NCBI GenBank assembly: GCA_029531795.1
Contig: JAPEIS010000001.1
Coordinates: 3,286,001-3,350,000, forward strand
DNA length: 64,000 nucleotides
Source of the DNA: Sclerotinia nivalis
Taxonomy: Eukaryota; Ascomycota; Leotiomycetes; Helotiales; Sclerotiniaceae
Reading direction: 5' to 3'
Shown: positions 46,513-60,290 of the stretch, one piece after another
Layout of the letters: each line of letters starts with the position of its first letter
Numbering within the stretch: position 1 is the first letter of the stretch
Position numbers and translations under genes: made by a program
Notes under the pieces: generated by a model
Seen by the model: only the letters and a program-made list of their open reading frames with translations
Database searches by the model: none
What the model was told of the DNA's origin: nothing

Positions 46513-46911
46513 TATCACGAGATAGTATGATCACAGAGTACATTGAAGAGATCAAGGAGAAGATAGTTATATTGAAGTGATAAAGTTAAATATCTAATTG
46601 AATGAGAATTCGTTGAATGATTTGCCCTCGATCCTTTCAATCAAGGGTCGTATATATAAACTAGATCCTTGTTATCTAATTGACGAAATGTATCAATGAT
46701 GTATGATTTCTAATGATATTATATCAAAATCAATTTGATTAATCGTAAGGATAATTAAGGATTTAGAATAGCTTGAATATGAATAATGTAAGAAAATATA
46801 CAATGATTGTATGATATAAATGATGTAGGAAAGAGTATAATAATTATATAATGATGTAATGATCGTAAATCATTAGTTATATGATTAGGTAATATGTGAT
46901 TACTTATGATA
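46513..46911 (-). repeat. copia copy 2 3' LTR
   Basis: 399 bp, bordered on the right by a polypurine-derived TCCCTAGATCGAGAATCG stretch, as in copies 1 and 3. Confidence 0.8.
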
Positions 46912-47645
46912 TATTCCCTAGATCGAGAATCGATCTGTAATAACAAAGAAAGATTATAAAGAGTAATGATTGATCAAGTATAGAGTATAGGTTTTGATAA
47001 TATATAGGTATTGATTTCGAGCGATTCCGATCGAAATTGATGATATAATTCAATTTCGTTGATTAATTGACTATATTGATCAAATTGATCAAATTGATTA
47101 TTTTACGATTATATCGATAAGATTAATCTATTGATCATATTGATCGCTCCGAATATTGATCATTTGGATAAAATTGATCGTTTTAATCGTATTGATTAAT
47201 TGATATAAAAAAATGAGTATAAATTGTGATATATTGATCGATTTGATTGATGTGGTCGGTTTTGATTAATATTAATGAATTAATTGATGTATTGTATATA
47301 TACGATCAAATTTCATCTATTTAGTATAGTATTATAGTGATGTTTTGTTCGAAAGTGTATAATACTATAGATAGTTTGTAATTAATATAATCGAATTAAT
47401 CAAACAATATAACGAAGTTTCGAAGAGTACGATGATATTCGAAAAATGAAAGTACGATTGGAAAAGATTTGAAAGTAAGTTATCTTATTCTTTATTTTTG
47501 TAGTATGATAATTATGATAGCGATGAAGATGATATTTAAGGTGATCCAAATCCTAATGAGTATTGTATAAAAGTGAATTGAGGAGGATTTCGATTGTATA
47601 TAAATTTAACGAAATTTGTTTGTGTATTTATATGATCGATTAATA
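46912..47645 (-). other. copia copy 2 internal 3' piece
   Basis: Non-coding region between pol and the 3' LTR, matching 41,900-42,606 of copy 1 in reverse complement. Rich in GATCAAATTGATTAT-type short repeats. Confidence 0.7.
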
Positions 47646-47650
47646 GATAG
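47646..47650. repeat. gypsy copy 1 target duplication, left (GATAG)
   Basis: GATAG directly left of the gypsy 5' LTR, repeated exactly at 54484-54488. Confidence 0.85.
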
Positions 47651-47813
47651 TGTTACGGGTTCATCTCCCTTCACCTGCACGTGATCATATGTGCCTTAGG
47701 CACACATGCATACACTCACTTCTATATAGTCAGGTCACCTTCTTAACCTTCTTCCCCTCCTCATAATACAATTATAGATCAATTCTATATATACCTTTTC
47801 CCTTATTGTGATA
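47651..47813 (+). repeat. gypsy copy 1 5' LTR
   Basis: 163 bp, TGTTACGGGT...TTATTGTGATA. Contains GTGCCTTAGGCACA, a small palindrome also found in the other gypsy LTRs, and a TATATATACC box near 47,785. Confidence 0.85.
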
Positions 47814-48099
47814 GTTTGTATTACTTTTTCAAAGGCTCTATCACTTTACGAAATGATTTGGTCTTGCTAAATCATTTACAAACTTCTATATCTGTTTTCG
47901 ACTGCTTTTGTATTATCGTAACTCGCCTGCTTTTGTACGGTTGTGTTTTTTATCTGCTTTTGTACAGTTTTTTTATTCGCTTTTGTATAGCTTTTGATTA
48001 TTTCTGTACGATCGCATTTTGTGTGTGCGTTGCTTTTGTACAATTGTATTTTCTTTATTGACTGCTTTTGTACAATCGCAATTTCTCTATCGATTACTT

Positions 48100-51000
48100 T
48101 TGTACAATTGCAATTCTTTTTACAATAGCTTTTGGTTCTACATTTATTAGTAACGCGACTCCTACTTCTATCGAAAAAGTTTGTACCGAAATCTAATAAG
48201 TCTTTGATCAATAATCTATTATTACACAAATTCTAACAGAATTGGATACTCCAGTAATACCAAATCTTCTTATTAGTTTTAACGAACAAATTATTTATCT
48301 GAATTATATTTTTTTTATTATCGAAGATCGCTTTACTATTCAAACTATCTATATCGTCACTCAAACAAATAAGATCGAGGAATTCAAAGTAGAAAATGTT
48401 AAGCTTCTTTGTATCTTGACCGATAAACAAATTTAGCTGAATATCGATGGTACTATTATTGATCAGAAACCGATCACTCCCTACCAAACTTAGAAGAACT
48501 CGTTTGTTTTTAAAAACGAAAAATCTAATATTCTTGTTCGTTAAAAGAATTATCAGTCCTGGAAATTGGATTTACAATTCTGTTGAATAATCGATTTACA
48601 ATTCTTTACCTTCAAATAAAAAAAGATTAGTTATATTATTAATCTTTTCGATAGTTAAACATAACAAAAGTGTATCACAGATATTATTAGATTTATTAAC
48701 GATCTTATTTATTTCGATTCTACTGTTTCGTTTTTGACCAAATTGAACAAATTATATATCTCTATAGACATTGAAAAAGAAACTTCGTTCAAATTCGATA
48801 AGTTTTCTATAGATTCAAAGAAATCCTTTTCGATTTTCTTCTCTACATTGTTTTACCTTGCTAACTCTTGCTACAAATCTGATCGCAAGATTGTTAATAC
48901 AATAAAACAAAAAATTACTGCCCTTCTCCGAACTTTGATTATTAATGATTCAAATCCCTATACTGCCAATGATATTGATAATTGGTAAAAGAAATTCTCT
49001 ACTTGAAATCAGAATCTTCATAACACCGAATATTATAATAAAAATTCTGATAATGCATTTGTTGTTAATAGTAATAACCTTATAAACCTCGATATAATAA
49101 AGCAAAAGGAATAACAATAAAAGAATCAACAAAATAAGAAAAAAAAGTTTAATCCTACAATTTCTTACAATTATTATAATAGGATCAACCATCTTCAGAC
49201 TGATTGTTATACCATTTATAATATCAACGGTAATCTTCTTCCCGGCAAATAGACTCCTACTAACACCTTTTCCAATTATAATACCGTTGCCTCAACTAAT
49301 CTAGCCCCCATTCAATATACTACCACCCCGGTTTTCCGAAGCATCAATAGGTTTAACAATGATCGTAATGGATTTCGAGAAGAATATACTAGTAATTGGA
49401 TACAAAACTAACAACATCTAAATCAGATTCAATAACAAGGCTATATCGAACCAGAAAAGGTTATCTCTACACCCAATTCAATCAAAGAAAGTCCCGAACA
49501 AAGAAAAAACTAATCTTTGCAAAAAATCATTTGTAAAGAAATACTAAAGGCAAAAAGATAAATCGAAGAATGAATAAATATAAACCATTGTAGTTCAATT
49601 TTATAAATAACAAATCTCTACTCGTTAAAACTATTATATTCTCTATATATAAAAACCCTTTTATTATTACAAGTCTTATTAATAATAAATACTTTAAAAA
49701 AGCCTTTGCTAATTGTTCTTTTGTTCTCAAATATAATATTGAAATACAATTCTTATTTTATCCTTACAAACTTCGATTCGCCAATAAAAAGATCGCTAAT
49801 AGAATTACAAAATATTTTGTAATGAAAATTGTTATAGAAAATCACTATAAGTATTGATCTTTTTATATCACCCAGTTTTCATCAGAGATACTGTTAATCT
49901 TTGATTTATCGTAATTGCAATATTACAATCCTATTATCAATTGAACAGAGATGAATTTAACATTCTCTTCAAACTATTGTACTTTCAATTGCTTGATATA
50001 TCATAATTCAGAGCCAATTATCACACTAACGATCCCATCTTCGATTAAAGAACAAAAAAACCTAACAAAAGTTACCCCACAATAAATTATCGATATTATC
50101 GAACCTTTAAATAAATTCCTTATCGATTCTAATATAAAAGCTAAATATACAATTTATAAATATTGTTCTTCTTATATTAAGGATTGTCCAAAAGATGATA
50201 TCGATTTTCTATCTATTCAAACATTTCCTGCTTCTAAAAGAACTCCTTATAAAAAACCTTCTATTGAAGAAATACTAAACAAGAATTATATATCACAATC
50301 TAACGATTCTTCTATTAACTTCGAATTTCAACAAGGTCTGGTACCTGATGTAAATCATTATCGAACAAAGTACTACAGAGAATCAAATAATCAAACATAA
50401 ATAATTCCCAATTGTTCATATTCAAAATCGATTTTGAAGGTTACAAATCGACGTCGTTTTGTTCACAATCCAAAAAACTGTTTGCCCTTGCTTTCTGTTA
50501 AAGAACTCTCTATACCTATCTATAAGGATACAAGCCCAAATATAAATAATATCCATTAATTACAAACTTCTAGCTTTATTTCGTTCTACTAACAAAATAA
50601 CATTCGTACTATTCAATTGATATAGGATGAATTAGATACCATATAGAAAGCTATTGAACAAAATCATTTGCGACAAACTATATTATTCCCGACACCCACA
50701 GAAAGAGATTTTCGATCGATTTTACAAGGGCAGAATAATGTAGCAAAGATGCTTTTTAAAACTCCACTATAATTTTATGATTTTGTATACAATTGCTATA
50801 AATTACTCCATCTATAAAAGATCTCTAAAACTAATATCGATAAATTTTTAACCGGCAAACCTTCTCTCAATAACAATCAAATACAACAAAGACTTCCTAT
50901 ATAATTATAAAATAAACTTTCCGTCTTTCTTCCACATTATACAGATAAACTACCGCCTCGCTGAGTCTGGAATCACAAAATTGAATTGATATCTGATAAA

Positions 51001-54000
51001 AAGCCACCTTACTTCAAAAACCGCTCTCTATCACTAATAAAATTAATAATGATACACAAATAACTCAATAATAATTTCTCCAAAAAGTTCATTCGGGAAT
51101 CGAGATCGTAATACACCTTTCCTTTATTATTGACTACCAAATCTGAAAGAAGGATTTATATTTATCAAGATTATCAAGGATTCAATAATATTATCATAAA
51201 GAATCACTACCTATTACCTATCGTTTGCAAAACACTAGACATTTTTTGCAATGCAAAAATTTATATCAAACTTGATATCATTACAACATTCAACAAATTG
51301 CAAATCGCCGAAAAGGATAAATGGAAAACTACATTCATCACTCGTTTTGGTCTTTTTGAATCTCTAATTATACCTTTCGACCTCTATAATACATCTATAT
51401 CGTTCTAACATTATATCAATCATACACTTTTCAACAAATTAAATAAATATTGTACCATATATCTCGATAACATCTTAATCTACTTCAATAATCCCGTAAA
51501 GCATAAAAAGCATATTCGTTAAATGATTCAAAAACTAATAAACACTGGATTACAAATTGATATTAACAAATACAAATTCGAAACTACGAAAACAAAATAT
51601 TTGAATTTTATCATTACAACCAAAGACATCGAAATAGATCAAAAAAAGATTATAATTATCATATCTTAGAAGTTGCCTTTATATATAAAGGATTTATAAC
51701 GATTTCTTAGTTTCGCTAACTTTTATCAACGTTTTATAAAAGATTTTTCAAAGATTTGTTACTCTTTCAACAACCTTTTACAAAAGAACATTATATAGAA
51801 TTAGACTATAAATCATATAAAGACTTTTGATATTTTAAAAAAGGCTTTTATAACAACACCAGTTTTGGTATACTTCGATTATAGACGGAAAACTGTTTTG
51901 GAAATCGATACTTCCAATTGAACTTCAGAAGGAATTCTTTTGCAATACAATAATGATAATATTTTACATCCAATCACTTACTTTTCATCTAAACATACAA
52001 TAGCAAAATACAATTATAAGATCTACAATAAAGAACTACTCACTATTATCAAGACAATAGAAGAATAACGCCCGGAGCTCCAGGATTCACAAAAAGAGTT
52101 CGAGATTCTTACTGATCACAAGAACCTCGAGTATTTTATAACTACAAAAACTTTCAATCAATAGCAAATACAATAATCCGAATTTCTATTTCAATATAAT
52201 TTCCGTATAATCTATCAATCAGGAAACAAAGCTATTCGACCAGATATACTAAATAGAAAACACAAAGATCGATTATATCACTCGAATCTAAACAATAAAT
52301 ATCTAAAGAATCGAAAGCACATTATCCTCCTTCAAAACCGTTTTGACATCGACCTTTATAAGGATTTGATTAAATATATCAATTTGACACCAATAGAGAT
52401 AATAATACCATTCTACAATCAACCAATTAATATCCTAATCGATACAGTATATACTAAATCCGATATCACAAATCAACTCATCTCTACTCTTAATAATCCA
52501 TCAATAACTAAATAGTCAAAAAAGCATTATAAGATTTTTTGAATCACTATACAAAATTATTCAATCCAAAATAATAGAATTTACTACCAAAACAAACTTT
52601 GAGTTCCACCAAACAATAAACTCAAACTCCAAATTATCTATCGGATTCATTCTTCTAATCCTACTAACCATCCTAATCGAACTAAAACAATCGATCTTAT
52701 CTCTTGTACATACTAATGACCTAATATACATTTGGAAATCACATTCTATATAAAAACCTACGAACTTTGTACTCACACCAAATCATCTAAATCAACACCT
52801 CCCGGATTTTTGAAATCGTTGCCTGTCCCTTTTCGTATATAGTCTGATATCTCAATCGACTATATTACATCACTCCCAAATTACATTCATTATAATTCTA
52901 CTTATAAACATATCTTAATAATAATCTACAAACTAACCAAAATGAAATATTTCATCGATATACATACACTAACAACAAAAAAGCTAATCGATACCTTCAT
53001 CAATTATATTTATATACTTCATAGATTTCCAAACAATATCATTTCCGATCGAGGAATACAATTCGTATCAGAATTCTGATCACAATTTTCGGAACAGTTG
53101 GAAGTTATCTTAAAGCATTCTTTAGCTTTTCATCCTCAAACAGATAATCAAACCAAATATATTAACTCGATTCTGAAACAATATTTACAAGCTTTTGTTA
53201 ACTACCATCAAGACGATTGATTGGATTAACTACCCTTAACCGAATTTGCATCCAATAATATAATTTCTGAAACAATTAATTGTTTACCTTTTTTCGTTAA
53301 TTATAGCTTTAACCTACATCTAAACATTGAATCTAATAAACCTTGCCCACCGGATATAACTCTAATACAAAAACAGGAATTCTTTAAAGATAATCGAACC
53401 ACAGATTACATAAAACATATCTTAAAACAACTTTGCGTTTTTGTACAACAAACAATTACTACTTATAAGGATTATACTAACCATCACCACTCTGATTTAC
53501 TTCGTTACACAATTGACTAGAAAATCTACATCAATATTAAAAATATAAAGATCTTATATAAAACAAAAAAGCTAAATAATAAATAAATCGGCCCTTACAA
53601 GATTATCAAGATTTATCCCTGTACTTACCTTATTCAATTATTTGAAAACATTAAAATCTTCTCTGTTTTCCATCATTCTTTTTTACTTTCAACTTATACT
53701 AATCCTCATTTCCCAGTTCAAACAACAATTAACGAATCAGAATCCTTAACTACACAAAATAAAGTTTTGGAACAGAACAACAATAAAAATGAACCTATTC
53801 AAAAATGGATATTTGAAAGAATTCTAAATAATCACAATGAAGATAACCATCATTATTTGATCAAATGAAAACACTACACATCAATTTGACAACCGGCTAA
53901 TAATTTAAAAAGTAACGAAAAGATTCTTATCGAATATTATCACCTTCACCCAAAGAAACCAAAACCACCAACTTGGATTCTAAAGCATTTTAACACTACT

Positions 54001-54070
54001 ATATTACAATCGGAACTACAAAATTTGCAACCGGAATCACACAATACAATTACTACACCCACTCTATAAA
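48100..54070 (+). pseudogene. gypsy copy 1 gag-pol, RIP-degraded
   Basis: Gag-like frames occur at about 48,240-50,450. RT at about 51,080-51,720 reads YLLPIVCKTLDIF, then TTFITRFGLFESL and TIYLDNILIYF, where the YLDD active-site box has become YLDN. RNase H-like sequence at about 51,860-52,270 contains EILTDHKNLEYF. The integrase zinc finger is near 52,640 (HSSNPTNHPNRTKTIDL) and the catalytic core at about 52,840-53,300 (IISDRGIQFVSEF, LAFHPQTDNQT). A C-terminal segment ends near 54,070 (PPTWILKHF). Many TGA, TAA and TAG codons stand at Trp and Gln positions. Not functional. Confidence 0.8.
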
Positions 54071-54320
54071 GATCCACTCACACCAAGACTGTTCGTTTCG
54101 TCTAAAAGTATATTACATATTATTACAATAGAAAATATAACATTTGAAAATATAACATTTAGAATATCACACATTAAAAAATATAACATCATCAAAAAAT
54201 ACCATACATTTTTGTTCAAAGACCTAATCAAAGGAAAAGACCTATATTTTTTCTTTACTTTTCTTTATTTTTTAAAAAACACCTATTTAGAGTCAAATGG
54301 ATTTCTTGAAAAAAGAATAC

Positions 54321-54483
54321 TATTACAAATTCATCTCCCTTCACCTACACATAATCATGTATACCTTAGACACATATGCATACACTCACTTCTATATAGT
54401 CAGATCACCTCCTTGACCTTCTTCCCCTCCTCGTAGTACAACTATAGATCAACCCTATATATACCTTTTCCCTCACTGTGATA
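54321..54483 (+). repeat. gypsy copy 1 3' LTR
   Basis: 163 bp ending CCCTCACTGTGATA, preceded by a decayed polypurine tract (TTGAAAAAAGAATAC). Confidence 0.85.
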
Positions 54484-54488
54484 GATAG
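54484..54488. repeat. gypsy copy 1 target duplication, right (GATAG)
   Basis: Exact second copy of GATAG. Confidence 0.85.
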
Positions 54489-57400
54489 ATTATATCTTTT
54501 AGTTAGTATTATATATAATATTAATCATACCAAAATAGATAGAGAAAGTCTTCGATTGTATATTAATTGGATAGAATTCGTTCGTAAATATATACGATCG
54601 ATTTCCTGTCCAGTTTTGAGTAGCGTTACTTTTATACCGAAGATCGAAAAAAGGAAAGATAAAAAATAATAAAAATAATCGGCAATGAATTATATAGCTC
54701 TTGTTTTATTATAGGTTTTTGAGTAGAAAGATATTATAATAATAATTATGAATTAACTGATGTTATATATATATATATAAACAAATTTCATTAATTTTGT
54801 ATAGTATTATAATAATGTTTTGTTTGTATAAATACAATACAACAAATGATCCATGATTATTCTTACTCAATCTCCATGATCCTGTTGCTAATATCCTATA
54901 AATTCAGAAGAAAGCGAAAGTATTCGAACTTTTGTTGTATAAGATTCTTGATAAACCTGTCGGCTGTCATATAGACAATTGGAAGGTAGATCATATAAAA
55001 GCTTCCTTTTGAGTATTCCTATTACAACTATATATTCTATATATCGATATATCTGAGCTTTATAATGATTTATTCGTTCTCATTAATTATTAGTCTTATT
55101 ATTTGTTGATTATTATAGAATATTGATATAGATTCTTTCATTACAAAATCCATTTCTTTTAGGAAATATAGAATTGCTATAATTTCTTTTAATATATATT
55201 TAATACTAAATAATTCAGCTTCAATAGTTAAAATAATTATAGTATTTTGTTTAGATGCTTTTTATACAATTAAATTATCGAAAAGGGATATAATATACTT
55301 TTAAGATAATCGATGTATATCAAAATCATCTATGAAAGAAGTATTTAAGAAGACAAAAAATTGTAGTATTTGATCATTACTATATTGTATTGCAAGAAAC
55401 CTTGTATTCCAAAGATATTTAAAACAATAATCAATAGCTTTTATATATTTGGTTAATAAATTGATCAAGTAGTGGTTCAATTGCAAAACAGCGAATGAAA
55501 TATCTGCTTTTATTATGATTGTAGTGTATAGGATTGATCCTATTTTCTTTTGATATAGTTTCATTATATATATAGGAGCCTGATCTGAGTTTTTCCAAAA
55601 TACTATTATAGACAGCGATGTACATACTATCCTATTAGTTGTTTTAAATTTTTTAACAATTTTTTTAATGTATATATTATGAATTAGTTATAGCTTTTTC
55701 TTGAATCGATTATAAAGGATATATATTCTTAGAAATCATTTTGTATTTCTAAAGTTATATAATTTATATACAGCTTTGATTCCTTTAATGATTTTGATAA
55801 TAGTTAATTTGTTCTTTTTGTAATATATAATCTGAATATTATCTATAAAGAATAAAATCATAATAGTATATTTTGGGTTTATATATAAATACGATTCCTT
55901 TTTATATTATACCAATCTTAGTTTTTCAAATATCCAAATAAAATCCCTGAATTATATTGTTGGGGAATCACAGAGATTATACAGAGTTCGATTGATGATA
56001 ACGTTTTTGTTAGAGATTTTGTAATTGTCAAAAAGATGGTATACAATTAGAATATCAGAAGGATTGTGTAGAATATTGATGAAGGTATTGATTATATTAT
56101 ATTGTTTTGTTTCGAGATTATATTTGATAATGATTATTATTACAATTCGGAATAATCGATCAGTTAATGTAGTAGTATTGTTGGAATACGAAATGTAGAG
56201 TTGCAAGTGTATAGTTCTTATTGTAGTGTAGGTTCTATAGAAAGCTTATATATGAGGTTATACGGCGAACAGGATGCTGACTCAGCAACTTCCAACAATC
56301 TTATTAAAAGATTTGAAGGATTTGATTTTCAAAGGATTTATATTATATAGATAGATTATAATTTGTATTACTTCTATTCAAAGTTTGTTCAGTAAATTTA
56401 TTATAATCTACATTTTAATTTATTTTATAACTATTTCTTAATTTATATATTCTAATCCTTTACTAAATTTGTATATATAAAAAAAGGATAATTCAAGTTC
56501 AATACTTTCTTGTTCAATCTATTTCTCAAATAATATATCTTTTATGATCCCAATAACAAATATATCATTATCTTATTTGATTTTTACAATTGATAAACTA
56601 TACTTACAATAAACCCAAATAAAGAAACTTTATATAATAAAAAACATTTCATTATAAATCTTCCTATAAAAAGGATACAAGAAAATCTTATCATTGTATA
56701 TTTCTTTGATTACAAAAAGCTATAATATACTTATATACCCTTTATCGAAATCAAAAAAATCTTATTGGATTTTGTAAAATAACCGAAACAGTTGATGATC
56801 ATTCGATACGCGAAAGATAATCTATTTCGTATATATACAAGTATAGTCTATGTATTCGATATAAATGATATCTTTTATCTTAACGTTTTTTACTACAAAT
56901 ACTAAATATTCGAATACTTCTTTTTCTAGATGTCCTGAACATTCATACTATAATTCATTTATATCTTTCTTTAAAAGAAATAGATTATAAAATTGATGGA
57001 ATGCTTTATTTATCTTACGATTTATAATTGAATATATCAAAGAAGGATTACTTACAGGAATAAATAAAAAAATACTCGAATAAATGGAAAGTGATTTGTG
57101 TTCTAGGAATACAAGATTTTCAATACAAGTATATTGAATAATCATAATACTATTTGATAAATACTTTTTATAGAAAGTACAATCATATTCAGAATACTAT
57201 ATACTAGCTTTCAACAATCGAGTCTCGGAAACGATATTGATATAGAAACTCAGGATAAATACTATATTATTTAGAATAAAATCATTATTAAGATAATTCT
57301 TTTTTATAATAATACTTTTGAGTATATAGATATCATAATTTAGAATTTGGAAAATTGTAATATCTGTTTTTATAAGATTATTAAAATCAGATAATATATA

Positions 57401-59010
57401 TCGATTATTATCAAAAAAAGAGATATCGTTTATAATATATATAATATTATAATTATCAAGCAAAATACTATTGAAAAAATAATGAACCTTTATAACAATA
57501 GAATAAACCCCTATTCAATCGATTCGAACATCAAGAATAATAGTATTGAATATATATTCAAAAGGATTTATATTAGATTTCATCTATCCTTTCTTAATTC
57601 ATTCAAAATGTATATATTTCCAAGATTGTAAGTTTGCTCGATCTCTAATTGTCTTGAGATTGAAATCGATATAAAATCATCTAAGTATCGGATTTGTTTT
57701 ATCAATAAGCATTAGCTTTATAGTTCGATAATTGTTTGTAAGATATCGATATCTAAAACCATTCTTCTATTCGATTTTTGTTTTGCAAGGATAATCCTAG
57801 ATTCTATTGATATCCTGATTGTTTTTAGAATTAGATACTTTCTTATTTTTTTAATATTTTTTTTCGTTTTGAGAAGAATTAAGAATAGAATATATATCTT
57901 TTTTAAATTTAAAAACGATCGAATTCTGAAAGATTAATCCTTCAAAAATATCTCCGAATTGTTTAAATAAAAGGTTTAATACTCCGAGTTAATTGTTCAT
58001 CTCGATCTATATTATTATAGTATTTATTCAAATTGAAAGCATTCTAGCATTAACTGTTTGCAAAAAAGTATTAGTAGCAATTTCATCCTGTATTTCCGTG
58101 ATCTCATATACTTGAACTTTAGTAAAAGCGATTATCCAATCCCTGTACCATTTGACAAGGTTGATTCAATTGAACGATACTAAAACAAATCGATATTTGT
58201 AAAGAATTACAAGTTTAATAGAAGTTATCATTAACGCAAACTTTTGTTTAAATAAAAAGATGATTATCTTGAGAAAAAAAATCATTGTATTTTTATTGAG
58301 AATAAATAACTTTATAAAATATACTTGATCGATAAATAACTCAATTTATTTATAAATATCTCGGAAAGCTTTGTAATTCTATATATATTCTTGTTATCGA
58401 TATCGATATTCTATTTGAAAAACGTTGAATTCCGTGGATATATTTTGAAAAGTAATTGAAAATGAAGTAATAAGTCTAAATAGAACAGATCCCGATATAT
58501 AATCATCGGAATCGTTCATTCTAATATCTTCATCTGGATCCTTTCTTGTTTGAATTGTTACGAAGTATTCCGAGAATTTCTTTTGATATCGAACTTGATT
58601 AATTCAATTGTATTTCGTTTGGAGATTGACAATAGAAAGGAAAACGAGAGATTTGATTGATAATTAATCAATCTGAGTACGAGTTGATTTATCCGCTAAG
58701 TTTGAATTTGAAATGGTAATACTTGAAATGAAAACGAATAAATCAATATCTGGATTGATTTGTTTTTAGATTCTTTAAATCAAGTATTTGTTTTTCAAAT
58801 AAAGATATTATTCTGGTTATTGAGTACAAATAATAAGAATAAGAGAATCATTTTGATTTTTTGTTATATTGAAAAGAAGGTAACTAAAAAGATTCGAATA
58901 TTTGAATTTATAAAGAAGATAGAATTGAAATAAAGAAAAGTGATTCTTTGTAAACTGAATAATCGTTAGATAGAAGTTTAGATAGATTTAAGAATTACTA
59001 GATTTATAAT
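54489..59010 (-). pseudogene. copia copy 2 gag-pol, RIP-degraded
   Basis: Minus-strand remnants in copia order, right to left. Protease region 57463-57197 is closely similar to 37340-37577 of copy 1. The pre-integrase segment 57145-56948 and RT/RNase H segments lie at about 56,206-55,301, with YISYSNNTTTLTDRLFR near 56,200. An abrupt change near 56,240-56,300 compared with copy 1 suggests a deletion removing most of the integrase. Every frame has stops. The plus-strand frame 54478-54669 is antisense to this element. Confidence 0.7.
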
Positions 59011-59409
59011 TATTATAAGATAGTATAATTATAGAGTATATTGAAAGAACCAAAGAAAAGATAATTATATTGAAATAATAAAATTAAATATCTAATTGAA
59101 TAAGAATTAATTGAATGATTTGTTTTCCATTCTATCAATCGAGAATTGTATATATAGATTAAATCCTTGTTATCTAATTGATAAGATGCTTCAATAAGGT
59201 ATGATTTCTAATAATATTATATCAGAATTAGCTTGATTAATTGTACTGATAATCAAGGATTTAAAATAGTCTGAATATAAATGATATAAGAAAATATACA
59301 ATGATCGTACAATATAAATGATATAGGAAAGAGTATAATGATCATACGATAATATGGTGATCGTAGATCACTAATCATGTGATTAGGTAACATGTGATTA
59401 CCCGTGACA
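59011..59409 (-). repeat. copia copy 2 5' LTR
   Basis: 399 bp. On the plus strand it ends GTAATCACATG-complement then CCCGTGACA at 59401-59409. It preserves the uninterrupted target of the MITE seen in copy 1 (GATCATTATACTC near 59,330-59,345). Confidence 0.8.
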
Positions 59410-60290
59410 TATTAATAAAGACAAGCCCTCTCAAATTCAATAGAACTATTGTATTATTAATCGATAATATTATTAATCTAATCCAAAAACAATATTGTAA
59501 GAATCTTCAACAAATTGTTTTTAATCTTACAAATTTCAAAGGAATTAAAGACAAACTATAAAAGAATACTTCAATTCAAGAACAATATATTACTTAATAG
59601 ATTAAAGAAATATATATCACTAATCTCATTCAATCAAAGTCTATATATTTACTATCTCATACTATTTAGATCATTAATCCTTCTTCAAAAGATATTGAAT
59701 TCCTAAATAAAACATTTTTTTGACAATTTCAAAATGCTACCAAAGGATTGAAATTCGTTCTATTTGATTCAAAAACTCTTACCCTTTTTGCATTTATAAA
59801 CACAGGATTTGCAAATAATCTTAATTACTTTTCTCAAATCGAATACATTATAGTTTTAATAAACAAATCCAAAAATACGAATATCCTTTATTAAACTTCT
59901 ATTAAATACAAAAGAATTACTAAAAGTACACTAGCTTCAGAACTTTATACAATGACTCTTGGATTTAATATAGCAAATACTATAAAGTCCTTCCTTGATC
60001 AAATAACTATTAACGATTACTTTATTCCGCTTGTAATATATATTAATTCAAAATTATTCTATAAATACCTTATTAGATTAAATACTATATATAAAAAACG
60101 ATTGATGATCGATCTAATATATATTCGTCAATTATATAAGAAACAGAAAATTCAGGAAATCCATTGGATCGATAGAAATACTAACCCCACTGATACAATA
60201 ACGAAAGCTAAACTATATCAAACGTTGAAGGAATTAATTGATACGAATAAGATTAAATTGAAAATGAAAGCATGAATAAAGAGAACGAAT
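59410..60290 (+). pseudogene. second copia family, RT C-terminus / RNase H fragment
   Basis: Plus-strand RNase H region of a different copia lineage. It reads FANNLNYFSQIEYIIVL, STLASELYTM, KKRLMIDLIYIRQLY and IHWIDRNTNPTDTITKAK, ending LKMKA with a stop near 60,273. This matches the C-terminal RNase H of fungal copia polyproteins. It is truncated on the left where copia copy 2 begins, and upstream domains are missing. It is moderately mutated, and the frame 59952-60275 is still open over 107 codons. Confidence 0.75.

Larger units (their letters stand above)
47651..54483 (+). mobile_element. Ty3/gypsy retrotransposon, copy 1, RIP-degraded
   Basis: 6.83 kb with 163-bp LTRs (47651-47813 and 54321-54483) and a perfect GATAG target duplication. 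Pol order is RT, RNase H, integrase, which defines Ty3/gypsy. The 5' LTR is much better preserved (TGTTACGGGTTCATCTCC) than the 3' LTR (TATTACAAATTCATCTCC); every difference in these starts is a transition. Nested in copia copy 2, so it is younger than that copy. Confidence 0.88.
46513..59409 (-). mobile_element. copia copy 2, interrupted by a gypsy element
   Basis: Minus-strand copia copy with 5' LTR 59011-59409 and 3' LTR 46513-46911, split by the gypsy element at 47651-54483. The two copia halves are contiguous when the gypsy element and one GATAG are removed; copy 1 shows the same uninterrupted sequence near 41,880-41,900. The internal region reads protease (57463-57197), pre-integrase (57145-56948) and so on leftwards. 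Outer flanks CAATT (46508-46512) and TATTA (59410-59414) do not match, so one end was rearranged after insertion. Heavily RIP-mutated. Confidence 0.8.
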
